Source: Streptomyces sp. WAC 01529 (GTDB lineage: Bacteria > Actinomycetota > Actinomycetes > Streptomycetales > Streptomycetaceae). Taken from it: a DNA stretch of 64,000 nt. The stretch lies in NCBI RefSeq assembly GCF_003945545.1, contig NZ_CP029617.1, forward strand, positions 4,165,001 to 4,229,000. The letters run 5' to 3'. Of the stretch, positions 9,270 to 18,939 are shown piece after piece. How positions within the stretch are numbered: the stretch's first letter is position 1; each line of letters begins with the position of its first letter. The notes under the pieces were generated by a model, which worked only from the letters and a program-made list of their open reading frames with translations, made no database searches and was not told the origin of the DNA. The position numbers were made by a program, and so were the translations under genes.

Positions 9270-10166
9270 ATGGAGCAGGTGCCAGGCAGCCCGCAGGAGC
9301 CGCGAGGGGCATCGGGCCTGCCCGTCTGCTACCGCCACCCGGACCGTGAGACCGGCATCACCTGCACGCGCTGTGAACGGCCCATCTGCCCCGAGTGCAT
9401 GATCAGCGCCTCGGTCGGCTTCCAGTGCCCGGAGTGTGTGCGTGGCGGCTCGGGGACCGGTCACGACCCGGCGGCCAACCAGCCGCGCACGGTCGCGGGC
9501 GGCACGGTCACCGCCGATCCGCGTCTGATCACCAAGGTCCTTGTGGGGCTGAACCTCGCCCTGTTCCTGGTGCAGATGGCGGTCGGGGACCGCTTCACCG
9601 ACCGGTACGACATGCTCGGGCTGGCCTTCGTCCCGGAATTCGGCTCGGTCGAGGGGGTCGCCGAGGGCCAGTGGTACCGCCTGGTCACAGCGATGTTCCT
9701 GCACGGCGGCGTCATGCACATCGCCTTCAACATGCTGAGCCTGTGGTGGATCGGCGGCCCGCTCGAAGCGGCGCTCGGCCGGGCCCGCTACCTCGCCCTC
9801 TATATGGCATCGGGCCTCGCGGGCAGCGCGCTGACGTATCTGCTCGCCGAGCCGAACCAGCCCTCGCTCGGAGCCTCCGGCGCCATCTTCGGTCTGTTCG
9901 GCGCGACCGCGATCCTGATGCGGCGCCTGAAGTACGACATGCGGCCGGTGCTCGCCCTGCTGGCGATCAACCTGCTCATCACCGCGTTCTGGCCCAGCAT
10001 CGCGTGGCAGGCGCACGTCGGCGGTCTCGTGGGCGGCGTCATCGTCGGGTACGCCATGGTGCACGCGCCCCGCGAGCGGCGGAGCCTCATCCAGTACGGG
10101 AGCTGTGCGCTGGTGCTCGTCGCGGCCGTGGTGATGGTGCTCGTGAGGACCGGCCAGCTGACCTGA
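9270..10166 (+). CDS. Rhomboid-family intramembrane serine protease with N-terminal zinc ribbon
   Basis: 298 aa. Residues about 15-55 form a B-box-like zinc module (CYRHP, CTRCERPICPEC, CPEC). A linker and six to seven membrane helices follow. The rhomboid core is present: NMLSLWWIGGPLE, AMFLHGGVMH, the nucleophile in SLGASGAIFG (GxSG) and the partner His in AWQAHVGGLVGG. It is predicted to cleave transmembrane substrates within the membrane; the substrate is unknown, but neighbouring single-pass proteins (crgA, DUF881, sortases) are candidates. ATG at 9270 follows the cyclophilin terminator, so it has its own promoter. Confidence 0.94.
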   Translation: MEQVPGSPQEPRGASGLPVCYRHPDRETGITCTRCERPICPECMISASVGFQCPECVRGGSGTGHDPAANQPRTVAGGTVTADPRLITKVLVGLNLALFLVQMAVGDRFTDRYDMLGLAFVPEFGSVEGVAEGQWYRLVTAMFLHGGVMHIAFNMLSLWWIGGPLEAALGRARYLALYMASGLAGSALTYLLAEPNQPSLGASGAIFGLFGATAILMRRLKYDMRPVLALLAINLLITAFWPSIAWQAHVGGLVGGVIVGYAMVHAPRERRSLIQYGSCALVLVAAVVMVLVRTGQLT

Positions 10167-10446
10167 GCCCCCGTTGTCCACAGCGTGTGTTCGACCCTGT
10201 GCATGCGGTGGGGAACAACCGTGCCCCTCGTCGCTGACCTGGGTTTCCCCAGGAAGGACAAGGGGCGAGCGGCGTCGGCGAACCGGTGGTCCAGTCACAC
10301 CGGCGTCAACCGGCGGAGAGTTATCCACAGATCTTCAGACCTTTTCCACTCGTGTGGATAGCGCTGTGGATAACTCAGGGCAAGGCTTGCGCGGAGGGGT
10401 CTACCTGCGCTCTGTGGAGGTGACTACTTCCCCTGGGCGGAGCGGA
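10167..10446. promoter_or_regulatory. Intergenic region with four DnaA boxes
   Basis: 280 bases without a gene between the convergent rhomboid and crgA genes. DnaA-box matches: TTGTCCACA at 10174-10182, TTATCCACA at 10321-10329, TGTGGATAG at 10353-10361 and TGTGGATAA at 10365-10373. The last three fall within 53 bases. It is not oriC, because it lacks dnaA/dnaN and the larger box array, but it could titrate DnaA. No hairpin terminator was seen. Confidence 0.75.
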
Positions 10447-10707
10447 CTACTTCCACTGCGTGGAGACGCCGAATCCCGCCGCGATGAAGCCGAAGCCGAC
10501 CACGATGTTCCAGTTGCCGAGCGGGTCGATCGGCAGATTGCCGTCCGTGACGTAGAAAACGACGATCCAGGCGAGTCCGATGAGGAACAGCGCCAGCATC
10601 ACGGGAGCCACCCAGCTGCGGTTGGTCAGCTTGATGGCCGTCGCCTTCTTGGAGGGCGGCGGCGTGTAATCGTCTGCTGCCTTCTTGCGGATACGTGACT
10701 TCGGCAC
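10447..10707 (-). CDS. crgA: Cell division protein CrgA
   Basis: 86 aa with two membrane helices (about residues 33-53 and 67-80), ending GVSTQWK, the typical CrgA tail. The N-terminal VPKSRIRKKAADDYTPPP is the cytosolic segment. CrgA inhibits FtsZ ring formation and coordinates growth with septation in sporulating hyphae; in mycobacteria it contacts PbpA and FtsI. GTG at 10705-10707 is chosen from the conserved N-terminus and GGAGAG nine bases upstream; the longer reading has no homology-like content. It is divergent from the DUF881 gene across 142 bases, and is convergent with the rhomboid gene across the DnaA-box region. Confidence 0.95.
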   Translation of the reverse strand: MPKSRIRKKAADDYTPPPSKKATAIKLTNRSWVAPVMLALFLIGLAWIVVFYVTDGNLPIDPLGNWNIVVGFGFIAAGFGVSTQWK

Positions 10708-10849
10708 GAGGGTCTCTCCTGTCGATGCGCTGCGTGGCCGCGCAGGTAACTGTGGGCTGGCGCCGGGCGGGACACCACGGGGAGCTGAGGCCTCCCCCGG
10801 GCGTCCGTTAGCGTAGTGCTTCCGCGGCGCTGAAGGAGATAAGGGTACG

Positions 10850-11620
10850 TTGAGCAATTCTGCCGACTCCCCCAAAGGTGCCGGTCGTCGCATCCGATGG
10901 CGTCCGGTTCGGGTGCTTACGGGCGCCGTTTTCGCGCTCGCCGGCCTGATTTTCTTCACCAGTTTCAACACGGCCAAGGGCACCAACATCCGTACGGACG
11001 CATCACTGCTGAAACTCTCCGACCTGATTCAGGAGCGCAGCCACAAGAACGGCGCGCTCGACGAGTCCAACGGCTCCCTGCGCGACGACGTCGAATCGCT
11101 CGCCCAGCGCGACAACGGCGGCACCAAGGCCGACGACGCCCGGCTCAAGGCCCTGGAGGAGAACGCCGGCACCAAGGAGCTGACCGGCGAGGCCGTCACG
11201 GTCACCCTCGCGGACGCCCCGCCCGACGCCACCGCCAAGCTCCCCGGCTACCCCGAGCCCCAGCCGAACGACCTGGTCATCCACCAGCAGGACCTCCAGG
11301 CCGTGGTCAACGCCCTGTGGCAGGGCGGCGCCAAGGGCATCAAGGTCATGGACCAGCGGCTGATCTCCACGAGCGCCGTGCGCTGCGTCGGCAACACCCT
11401 GATCCTCCAGGGCCGCGTCTACTCCCCGCCCTACAAGGTGACCGCCGTGGGTGACCCCGACAAGCTCAAGAACGCCCTCGCCGCGTCCCCCGAGATCCAG
11501 AACTACATGCTGTACGTCAACGCGTACGGCCTCGGCTGGAAAGTGGACGAGGACGGGGCGGTGACTCTTCCCGGCTACTCGGGCACAGTGGATCTCCACT
11601 ACGCGAAGCCCGTGGAGTGA
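10850..11620 (+). CDS. DUF881 family membrane-anchored protein
   Basis: 256 aa. One helix at residues 23-41 (VLTGAVFALAGLIFFTSF) anchors an extracytoplasmic domain that starts with a coiled-coil-like stretch (LSDLIQERSHKNGALDESNG) and continues into the DUF881 fold (VTVTLADAP, NDLVIHQQDLQAVVNALWQGGAKGIKVMDQRL, SPPYKVTAVGD). Members lie beside crgA across actinobacteria and are thought to take part in division or envelope processes; the exact role is unknown. TTG start, with GGAG twelve bases upstream, is the only good choice. It heads a rightward run of sortase genes (31-base gap). Confidence 0.88.
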   Translation: MSNSADSPKGAGRRIRWRPVRVLTGAVFALAGLIFFTSFNTAKGTNIRTDASLLKLSDLIQERSHKNGALDESNGSLRDDVESLAQRDNGGTKADDARLKALEENAGTKELTGEAVTVTLADAPPDATAKLPGYPEPQPNDLVIHQQDLQAVVNALWQGGAKGIKVMDQRLISTSAVRCVGNTLILQGRVYSPPYKVTAVGDPDKLKNALAASPEIQNYMLYVNAYGLGWKVDEDGAVTLPGYSGTVDLHYAKPVE

Positions 11621-11651
11621 GGCGGAGCCAGCCTCGGGGAGGGGCCGCCCT

Positions 11652-12353
11652 GTGTCCGTGCGTGCGCTCGTCAGGACCTTCAGCGAACTGTGCGTCACCG
11701 TCGGCGCGCTGATCGTCCTCTTCGTGGTCTACGTCCTGTTCTGGACCGGTGTGAAGGCCGACAGTGCCATGGACGACCAGATCGACCGGCTCCAGGACCG
11801 GTGGGCACAGGACTCGGCACCCACGGGGGCGGACGGCGGCGGGGACGCCGTCGAGGCCGCCCCGAAGAAGCCCGGCCCCTACAAGGACGGCGAGCCCTTC
11901 GCCGTGATGTACATCCCGCGGTTCGGTTTCACGTGGAACAAGCCCGTGCTCCAGGGCACCGGCACCGACGTGCTGAAGAAGGGCCTCGGCCACTACGCCT
12001 CCACCGCGCGGCTGGGACAGCCGGGCAACTTCGCCGTGGCCGGGCACCGCCGCACCTACGGCGACCCCTTCAAGGACTTCCCGAGACTGCGGCCGAACGA
12101 CCCCGTCGTGCTCACCGACGGCACCACCTGGTTCACGTACCGCGTCGCCAGGAAACCGCACAAGACCGTTCCCGGCGATATCGGCGTCATCGATCCCGTC
12201 CCGCGCCGGTCCGGCTTCGACGGGCCTGGCCGATACCTCACCCTCACGACCTGCGAACCGGAGTGGGGCCGCAGCCACCGGCTGGTCGTCTGGGCGCATC
12301 TGGATGCCACCCAGCCCGTGGACGCCGGGAAACCGGAGGCACTGCGCCGTTAG
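11652..12353 (+). CDS. Class E sortase (first of three)
   Basis: 233 aa. N-terminal membrane helix at residues 13-32 and an extracellular sortase domain. Catalytic triad: His132 in AVAGHRRTYG, Cys201 in TLTTCEP, Arg210 in SHRLVVW. It would join LAXTG-type proteins to lipid II or peptidoglycan. Class E enzymes of Streptomyces are known to anchor long chaplins needed for aerial hyphae; which sortase does that here cannot be told from sequence. GTG start at 11652 follows GAGGGGCCG. A parS-like sequence (11926-11939) lies within the gene. It is separated from the other two sortases by a small membrane protein and pabA. Confidence 0.93.
   Translation: MSVRALVRTFSELCVTVGALIVLFVVYVLFWTGVKADSAMDDQIDRLQDRWAQDSAPTGADGGGDAVEAAPKKPGPYKDGEPFAVMYIPRFGFTWNKPVLQGTGTDVLKKGLGHYASTARLGQPGNFAVAGHRRTYGDPFKDFPRLRPNDPVVLTDGTTWFTYRVARKPHKTVPGDIGVIDPVPRRSGFDGPGRYLTLTTCEPEWGRSHRLVVWAHLDATQPVDAGKPEALRR
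11926..11939. other. Near-consensus parS (13 of 14) inside a sortase gene
   Basis: GTTTCACGTGGAAC differs from parS GTTTCACGTGAAAC at one position. It lies in coding DNA (codons for G-F-T-W-N), so chance constraint is possible, but single-mismatch parS sites are known to bind ParB in Streptomyces. Confidence 0.5.
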
Positions 12354-12407
12354 TCTGTTGCCGTACGGCGAGAGAGGCCTGTTGCCGTACGCGACGGAAG
12401 GGACGGC

Positions 12408-12569
12408 ATGTACGGCTGGATCTGGCGGCATCTGCCGGGAAACGCATGGGTGAGGGCACTGATTTCCCTGGTGCTCGTCTTCGCGGTGGTCTATCTGCTG
12501 TTCCAGTACGTCTTCCCCTGGGCCGAGCCGCTGCTGCCCTTCAACGACGTCACCGTGGACGGCCAGTGA
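12408..12569 (+). CDS. Small single-pass membrane protein (53 aa)
   Basis: It begins MYGWIWRHLPGNAWVRALIS and carries one hydrophobic helix at about residues 16-35, then FPWAEPLLPFNDVTVDGQ outside the membrane. GGAAGGG is seven bases before the ATG, and third positions are G/C biased. The stop overlaps the GTG of the pabA-type gene (GTGA), which strongly supports translation. It lies between a class E sortase and pabA; a role in the sortase or division complex is inference. I do not recognise a named family. Confidence 0.85.
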   Translation: MYGWIWRHLPGNAWVRALISLVLVFAVVYLLFQYVFPWAEPLLPFNDVTVDGQ

Positions 12570-13225
12570 GCACCCCCGGCGGCGACCGCCGCACCCGCGT
12601 CCTGGTCGTGGACAACTACGACAGCTTCGTCTTCAACCTCGTCCAGTACCTGTACCAGCTGGGCGCCGAGTGCGAGGTGCTGCGCAACGACGAGGTCGAG
12701 CTGCGGCACGCGCAGGACGGCTTCGACGGCGTCCTGCTCTCACCGGGCCCCGGCACCCCCGAGCAGGCGGGCGTCTGCGTCGAGATGGTGCGGCACTGCG
12801 CGGCGACCGGCGTGCCCGTCTTCGGCGTCTGTCTCGGCATGCAGTCGATGGCGGTGGCGTACGGCGGTGTGGTCGACCGCGCCCCGGAGCTGCTGCACGG
12901 CAAGACCTCGCTCGTACGCCACGAGGGCAAGGGCGTCTTCGCGGGGCTGCCGTCGCCGTTCACCGCGACCCGCTACCACTCGCTGGCCGCCGAGCCGGCC
13001 ACGGTCCCTGCGGATCTTGAGGTCACGGCGCGCACGGAGGACGGCATCATCATGGGGCTGCGCCACCGCGAACTGCCGGTCGAGGGCGTGCAGTTCCACC
13101 CGGAGTCCGTACTGACCGAGCACGGCCACCTCATGCTCGCCAACTGGCTTGCGGAGTGCGGCGACAGCGGGGCCATCGGCCGATCGAGTGGGCTCGCCCC
13201 GGTGGTGGGCAGGGCCACGGCGTGA
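12566..13225 (+). CDS. pabA: Aminodeoxychorismate/anthranilate synthase glutaminase component
   Basis: 219 aa, class I glutamine amidotransferase. It shows DNYDSFVFNLVQYL, LSPGPGTPEQAG (oxyanion region), the nucleophile in VFGVCLGMQSM, and the His-Glu pair in VQFHPESVLTEHG. It supplies ammonia to a chorismate-using partner, giving p-aminobenzoate (folate) or anthranilate; the partner subunit is not in the window. GTG start overlaps the upstream stop (GTGA), and its own stop overlaps the next sortase start (GTGA), so it is embedded in the sortase operon. This location, unlinked to folate or Trp genes, is odd but recurs in Streptomyces from memory. pabA versus trpG cannot be decided. Confidence 0.9.
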   Translation: MSTPGGDRRTRVLVVDNYDSFVFNLVQYLYQLGAECEVLRNDEVELRHAQDGFDGVLLSPGPGTPEQAGVCVEMVRHCAATGVPVFGVCLGMQSMAVAYGGVVDRAPELLHGKTSLVRHEGKGVFAGLPSPFTATRYHSLAAEPATVPADLEVTARTEDGIIMGLRHRELPVEGVQFHPESVLTEHGHLMLANWLAECGDSGAIGRSSGLAPVVGRATA

Positions 13226-14373
13226 CGGCCGCGTCGGACGCGGGGGAGCCGGGCGCGGGTGCGGATCCGCTGCCGGGGCAGCATCCCTCCCCGTGGTTCC
13301 GCAGCGCGTCGGTGGAACCAGAGCCGCAGCCGCAGCCGCAGCCGCAGCCACAGCCGTACTCCGGCGACTGGTACGCGGCCCCGGAACCGGCGCAGGGCCC
13401 CCCTGAACCCACGTACGAGCAGCTCTACGGCGCCTACGCCCCCGAGCCGATAGCCGACGACGAGACGGTCGGCCTGCGCACCGCGGACACCCGCCGCGCC
13501 ATCGAGCCGGAGCCCGGCCGCCCCGCCGAAGGCACGGCCGCCACCGGGAGCACGGCCGCCACCGAGGGCGCGGTCGCCACCGGGGGCAGGGCCGCCCGTC
13601 GCAAGGCGGCCAAGAAGGGCGGCACACCCGTCGCCGCTCCCCGGCCGGGCGCCGCTCCCCTCTCCCGCGTCGAGGCCCGCCGCGCGGAGCGTGCCCGCAG
13701 GCCCTCGCCCGGCGCGGTGATCAGCCGGGGGCTCGGCGAGGTCTTCATCACCGTGGGCGTGCTGATGCTGCTGTTCGTCACCTACCAGCTGTGGTGGACG
13801 AACATCCGGGCCCAGCAGCAGGCCGACGGCGCCGCCCACGACCTCCAGGAGGACTGGGCGAGCGGCAAGGGCAAGCCGGGCGCGTTCGAGCCGGGCCAGG
13901 GCTTCGCGCTGCTGCACATCCCCAAGCTGGACGTCGTCGTGCCGGTCGCCGAGGGCATCGACAAGCAGCAGGTCCTCGACCGCGGGATGGCCGGCCACTA
14001 CAACGAAGGCGCCACCAAGACCGCGATGCCCGACGCCGAGAAGGGCAACTTCGCGGTGGCGGGCCACCGCAACACCCACGGCGAACCCTTCCGGTACATC
14101 AACCGCCTGGAGCCGGGCGACCCCATCGTCGTGGAGACGCGGGACAAGTACTTCGTCTACAAGATGGCGAGCATCCTGCCGCAGACGGACCCCGGCAACA
14201 CCCGCGTGCTCGACCCGGTCCCGCGGGGCAGCGGCTTCACGAAACCCGGGCGCTACATCACACTGACCACCTGTACCCCGGAATTCACGAGCAAGTACCG
14301 AATGATCGTCTGGGGCAAGATGGCCGAGGAACGGCCGCGCAGCAAGGGCAAGCCGAGCGCGCTCGTCAACTAG
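13222..14373 (+). CDS. Class E sortase with long Pro/Gln-rich cytoplasmic extension (second of three)
   Basis: 383 aa. About 185 residues precede the membrane helix (VFITVGVLMLLFVTYQLWW). They are Pro/Ala/Glu-rich with a PQ repeat near residues 33-45 and end in a basic stretch (RVEARRAERARRPSPG). The sortase domain then shows His in AVAGHRNTHG, Cys in TLTTCTPEF and Arg in KYRMIVW. The cytoplasmic extension is unusual for a sortase and could bind a partner or be phosphorylated by the adjacent PknB. The GTG at 13222 overlaps the pabA stop, which fixes the start. By position and pairing with the next gene it resembles srtE1 or srtE2 of S. coelicolor. Confidence 0.92.
   Translation: MTAASDAGEPGAGADPLPGQHPSPWFRSASVEPEPQPQPQPQPQPYSGDWYAAPEPAQGPPEPTYEQLYGAYAPEPIADDETVGLRTADTRRAIEPEPGRPAEGTAATGSTAATEGAVATGGRAARRKAAKKGGTPVAAPRPGAAPLSRVEARRAERARRPSPGAVISRGLGEVFITVGVLMLLFVTYQLWWTNIRAQQQADGAAHDLQEDWASGKGKPGAFEPGQGFALLHIPKLDVVVPVAEGIDKQQVLDRGMAGHYNEGATKTAMPDAEKGNFAVAGHRNTHGEPFRYINRLEPGDPIVVETRDKYFVYKMASILPQTDPGNTRVLDPVPRGSGFTKPGRYITLTTCTPEFTSKYRMIVWGKMAEERPRSKGKPSALVN
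13320..13358 (+). repeat. 6-bp tandem repeat encoding (PQ)n
   Basis: GAGCCGCAGCCGCAG continues as about six CCGCAG units in frame, giving EPQPQPQPQPQP in the sortase extension. A likely slippage site of variable copy number. Confidence 0.7.
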
Positions 14374-14397
14374 AAGTGTGAGAACGGGGCAGAACCA

Positions 14398-15135
14398 GTG
14401 GCAGCCACGACCGAAGACGACGAGAAGCAGGCTGAGGCGCCCGCTCCGGCGCCCGCACCACGACGCCGGGGCCGCGGCCCCCTCGCCACGGCGGTCAGCG
14501 TCTTCGGCGAACTCCTGATCACCGCGGGCCTCGTCCTCGGCCTCTTCGTCGTCTACTCCCTGTGGTGGACGAACGTCGTCGCCGACCGCGAGGCGCACAA
14601 GCAGAGCGACAGGATGCGCGACCGCTGGGCGGGCGGCCCGGGCAGCGTCGACACCAGGGGCGGCATCGGCTTCCTGCACGTCCCCGCGATGGGCGGCGGT
14701 GAGATCCTGGTCAAGCCGGGCACCGACAGCAAGCTCCTCAACGACGGCGTCGCCGGTTACTACAAGAAGCCGGTCAGGTCCGCCATGCCCGAGGACGAGA
14801 AGGGCAACTTCGCGCTGGCCGCGCACCGCGACGGGCACGGCGCGAGGTTCCACAAGATCGACAAGATCAAGAAGGGCGACGCGATCGTCTACGAGTCGCG
14901 GGACAAGTGGTACATCTACAAGGTGTACGCGACCCTGCCGTCGACCTCGAAGTACAACGTGAAGGTCCTCGACCCGATCCCCAGGGAGTCGGGCGTGAAG
15001 AAGGCCGGCCGCTACATCACGCTGACGACCTGCACGCCGGTCTTCACCTCCAACTACCGCTATGTCGTGTGGGGCGAGCTGGAGCGGATCGAGAAGGTCG
15101 ACCACGACAGGACGCCCCCGGCGGAGCTGAAGTGA
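14398..15135 (+). CDS. Class E sortase (third of three)
   Basis: 245 aa. Short N-terminal cytosolic part, membrane helix at residues 36-57, and sortase domain with His143 (ALAAHRDGHG), Cys212 (TLTTCTPVF) and Arg221 (NYRYVVW). It has AAHR in place of the AGHR of the other two copies. GTG start at 14398, 24 bases after the previous sortase, with no strong ribosome site, so coupling is likely. Adjacent tandem class E sortases in this position match the srtE1/srtE2 pair known to anchor chaplins, by inference. A strong terminator follows. Confidence 0.92.
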   Translation: MAATTEDDEKQAEAPAPAPAPRRRGRGPLATAVSVFGELLITAGLVLGLFVVYSLWWTNVVADREAHKQSDRMRDRWAGGPGSVDTRGGIGFLHVPAMGGGEILVKPGTDSKLLNDGVAGYYKKPVRSAMPEDEKGNFALAAHRDGHGARFHKIDKIKKGDAIVYESRDKWYIYKVYATLPSTSKYNVKVLDPIPRESGVKKAGRYITLTTCTPVFTSNYRYVVWGELERIEKVDHDRTPPAELK

Positions 15136-15158
15136 GCGTCTGACCAGTCGGTGCACGA

Positions 15159-15193
15159 CAGAGCCCCGGTACCGCTCGGGTACCGGGGCTCTG
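15159..15193. terminator. Bidirectional terminator (sortase operon / pknB)
   Basis: 15-bp perfect stem beginning CAGAGCCCCGG with a five-base loop GCTCG, between convergent genes. Confidence 0.88.
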
Positions 15194-15201
15194 TCATACG
15201 C

Positions 15202-15240
15202 GGCTGACGGATCAGTCCGACGGATCAGGCGGCTGACGGG

Positions 15241-15247
<7 letters not shown>
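15202..15247. repeat. CTGACGGATCAG repeats starting at the pknB stop codon
   Basis: Three imperfect copies of (C)TGACGGATCAG(TC). The pknB stop (15241-15243) is in the right-most copy and the copies extend downstream of it. Confidence 0.65.
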
Positions 15248-17304
<2,057 letters not shown>

Positions 17305-17472
17305 AGCTAATCCAGCCCTCTCCGTCGGTCCCGACCGCACCTTTGTGTGGTCCGGCGGTGTGCTGTCCGGGCATACGGTACCCGGCTCGACTTGCGTGAC
17401 CCGGACGTGACCGTCAGCCGATACCGGACCGGTACCGCAACGTGCACCGATGTCGAGTGGCCGTGACGGGCG

Positions 17473-18939
17473 TCACTTCTTGCTCTTGATGACCGCTTCC
17501 ATCACGGACTTGGCGATGGGCGCGGCGAGCCCGCCACCGGAGATGTCACCGCGGTCGGCGTCGCTGTCCTCGACGACCACGGCGACGGCGACCGGCGACC
17601 CGGAGTCCGTCTTGGCGTACGAGATGAACCAGGCGTAGGGGTTCTTGCTGTTCGCCACACCGTGCTGGGCCGTGCCCGTCTTGCCTCCGACGGTGACGCC
17701 GGGGATCTGGGCGTTGGTTCCGGTGCCTTCCTCGACGACCGTCTCCATCATCTCCTGGAGCTTCTGGGCGTTCTCCTTCGACAGCGGCTCGCTCATCTCC
17801 TTGGGCGAGTGCTTCTCGATGACGTCCAGGTTCCGCGCCTGCAGCTCGCTGACCATGTACGGCTCCATGAGCGTGCCGTCGTTGGCGATCGCGGAGGCGA
17901 CCATGGCCATCTGGAGCGGGGTCGCGGCGGTCTCGAACTGGCCGATGGAGGAGAGCGCGGTCTGCGGCTTGTCCATCTCCTCGGGGAAGTGCGAGGCGTT
18001 GGAGCGGACCGGCACGAACTGCTGTTCGTTGAACCCGAACTCCTTCGCCGTCTCCAGCATCTTGTCCTTGCCGAGATCGGAGCCGATCTTGCCGAAAACG
18101 GTGTTGCAGGAGACCCGCAGCGCCTCACGCAGCGTGGCGTTCTTGCAGGGGATGTTCCCCTCGTTCTTCAGCGGGGTGGTGGTGTTCGGCATGGTCCACG
18201 GCAGCGGCGACTTGGTCTTCTCGTCGATGCCGTCGTACAGGCCGTGCTCAAGGGCGGCCGCCGCCGTGACCACCTTGAAGGTGGAGCCGGGCGGATAGGT
18301 CTCGCGCAGGGCGCGGTTGACCAGCGGCCTGTTCTCCTTGTCCTTGTCGAGTTCGAGGAACTTCTCGGCCTCTTCGTTGGTGTTGCCCGCGAAGTCGCCG
18401 GGGTCGTACGAAGGGGTGGAGGCCAGCGCCAGGATCGCGCCCGTCGACGGGTCGATGGCGGCGACGGCGCCCTTGCCCTTGCTCTTCAGGCCGTCGTACG
18501 CGGCCTTCTGCGCGGCGGAGTTGAGGGTCGTGACGACATTGCCGCCCTCCTTCTTCTCGCCGGTCAGCATGTCCAGGGTGCGGCGGAAGAAGAGCCGGTC
18601 GTCGTTGCCGGTCAGGATGCCGTCGTCGATGCTCTCCAGCTGCGTGGCGCCGATGCGCTGCGAGGAGTACCCGGTGATGGGGGCCCACATGGGCCCGTTC
18701 TTCCAGGTGCGCTTGTACTTCAGGTCGCTGCCCGGGGTGGCCTTCGAGCCGGTGATGGGCTTGCCGTCGACGATGATGTCGCCGCGCGGCTGGGAGTAGC
18801 GCTCGATGGTGACGCGGCGGTTCTTCTCGTGCTTGGCCAGGGTGTCGGCCTGGACGTACTGGAGCCAGTTGTCCCGGGCGAGCAGGGCGAGGACGAGCAG
18901 CCCGCAGAAGATCGCGATCCGGCGCAGGGGCTTGTTCAC
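17473..18939 (-). CDS. pbpA: Penicillin-binding protein PbpA (class B transpeptidase)
   Basis: 488 aa. N-terminal membrane anchor (residues 6-22), a dimerisation/linker region, and a transpeptidase domain with Ser219 in PPGSTFKVV (SxxK), SCN at 277-279 and KTG at 420-422. It crosslinks peptidoglycan in partnership with the RodA/FtsW protein encoded just upstream. Its ATG overlaps the stop of that gene by four bases (ATGA), so the two are coupled and probably made in equal amounts. A gap of 168 bases separates it from pknB, which may have its own promoter. Confidence 0.96.
   Translation of the reverse strand: MNKPLRRIAIFCGLLVLALLARDNWLQYVQADTLAKHEKNRRVTIERYSQPRGDIIVDGKPITGSKATPGSDLKYKRTWKNGPMWAPITGYSSQRIGATQLESIDDGILTGNDDRLFFRRTLDMLTGEKKEGGNVVTTLNSAAQKAAYDGLKSKGKGAVAAIDPSTGAILALASTPSYDPGDFAGNTNEEAEKFLELDKDKENRPLVNRALRETYPPGSTFKVVTAAAALEHGLYDGIDEKTKSPLPWTMPNTTTPLKNEGNIPCKNATLREALRVSCNTVFGKIGSDLGKDKMLETAKEFGFNEQQFVPVRSNASHFPEEMDKPQTALSSIGQFETAATPLQMAMVASAIANDGTLMEPYMVSELQARNLDVIEKHSPKEMSEPLSKENAQKLQEMMETVVEEGTGTNAQIPGVTVGGKTGTAQHGVANSKNPYAWFISYAKTDSGSPVAVAVVVEDSDADRGDISGGGLAAPIAKSVMEAVIKSKK

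Noticed and set aside
10167..10446. DnaA-box cluster as the chromosomal origin
   Set aside because: dnaA, dnaN, rpmH and the large array of boxes expected for a Streptomyces oriC are absent.
12566..13225. pabA as carbamoyl-phosphate synthase small chain or GuaA
   Set aside because: It is a lone 219-aa glutaminase with TrpG/PabA-type motifs (DNYDSF at the N-terminus), lacking the additional domains of the others.
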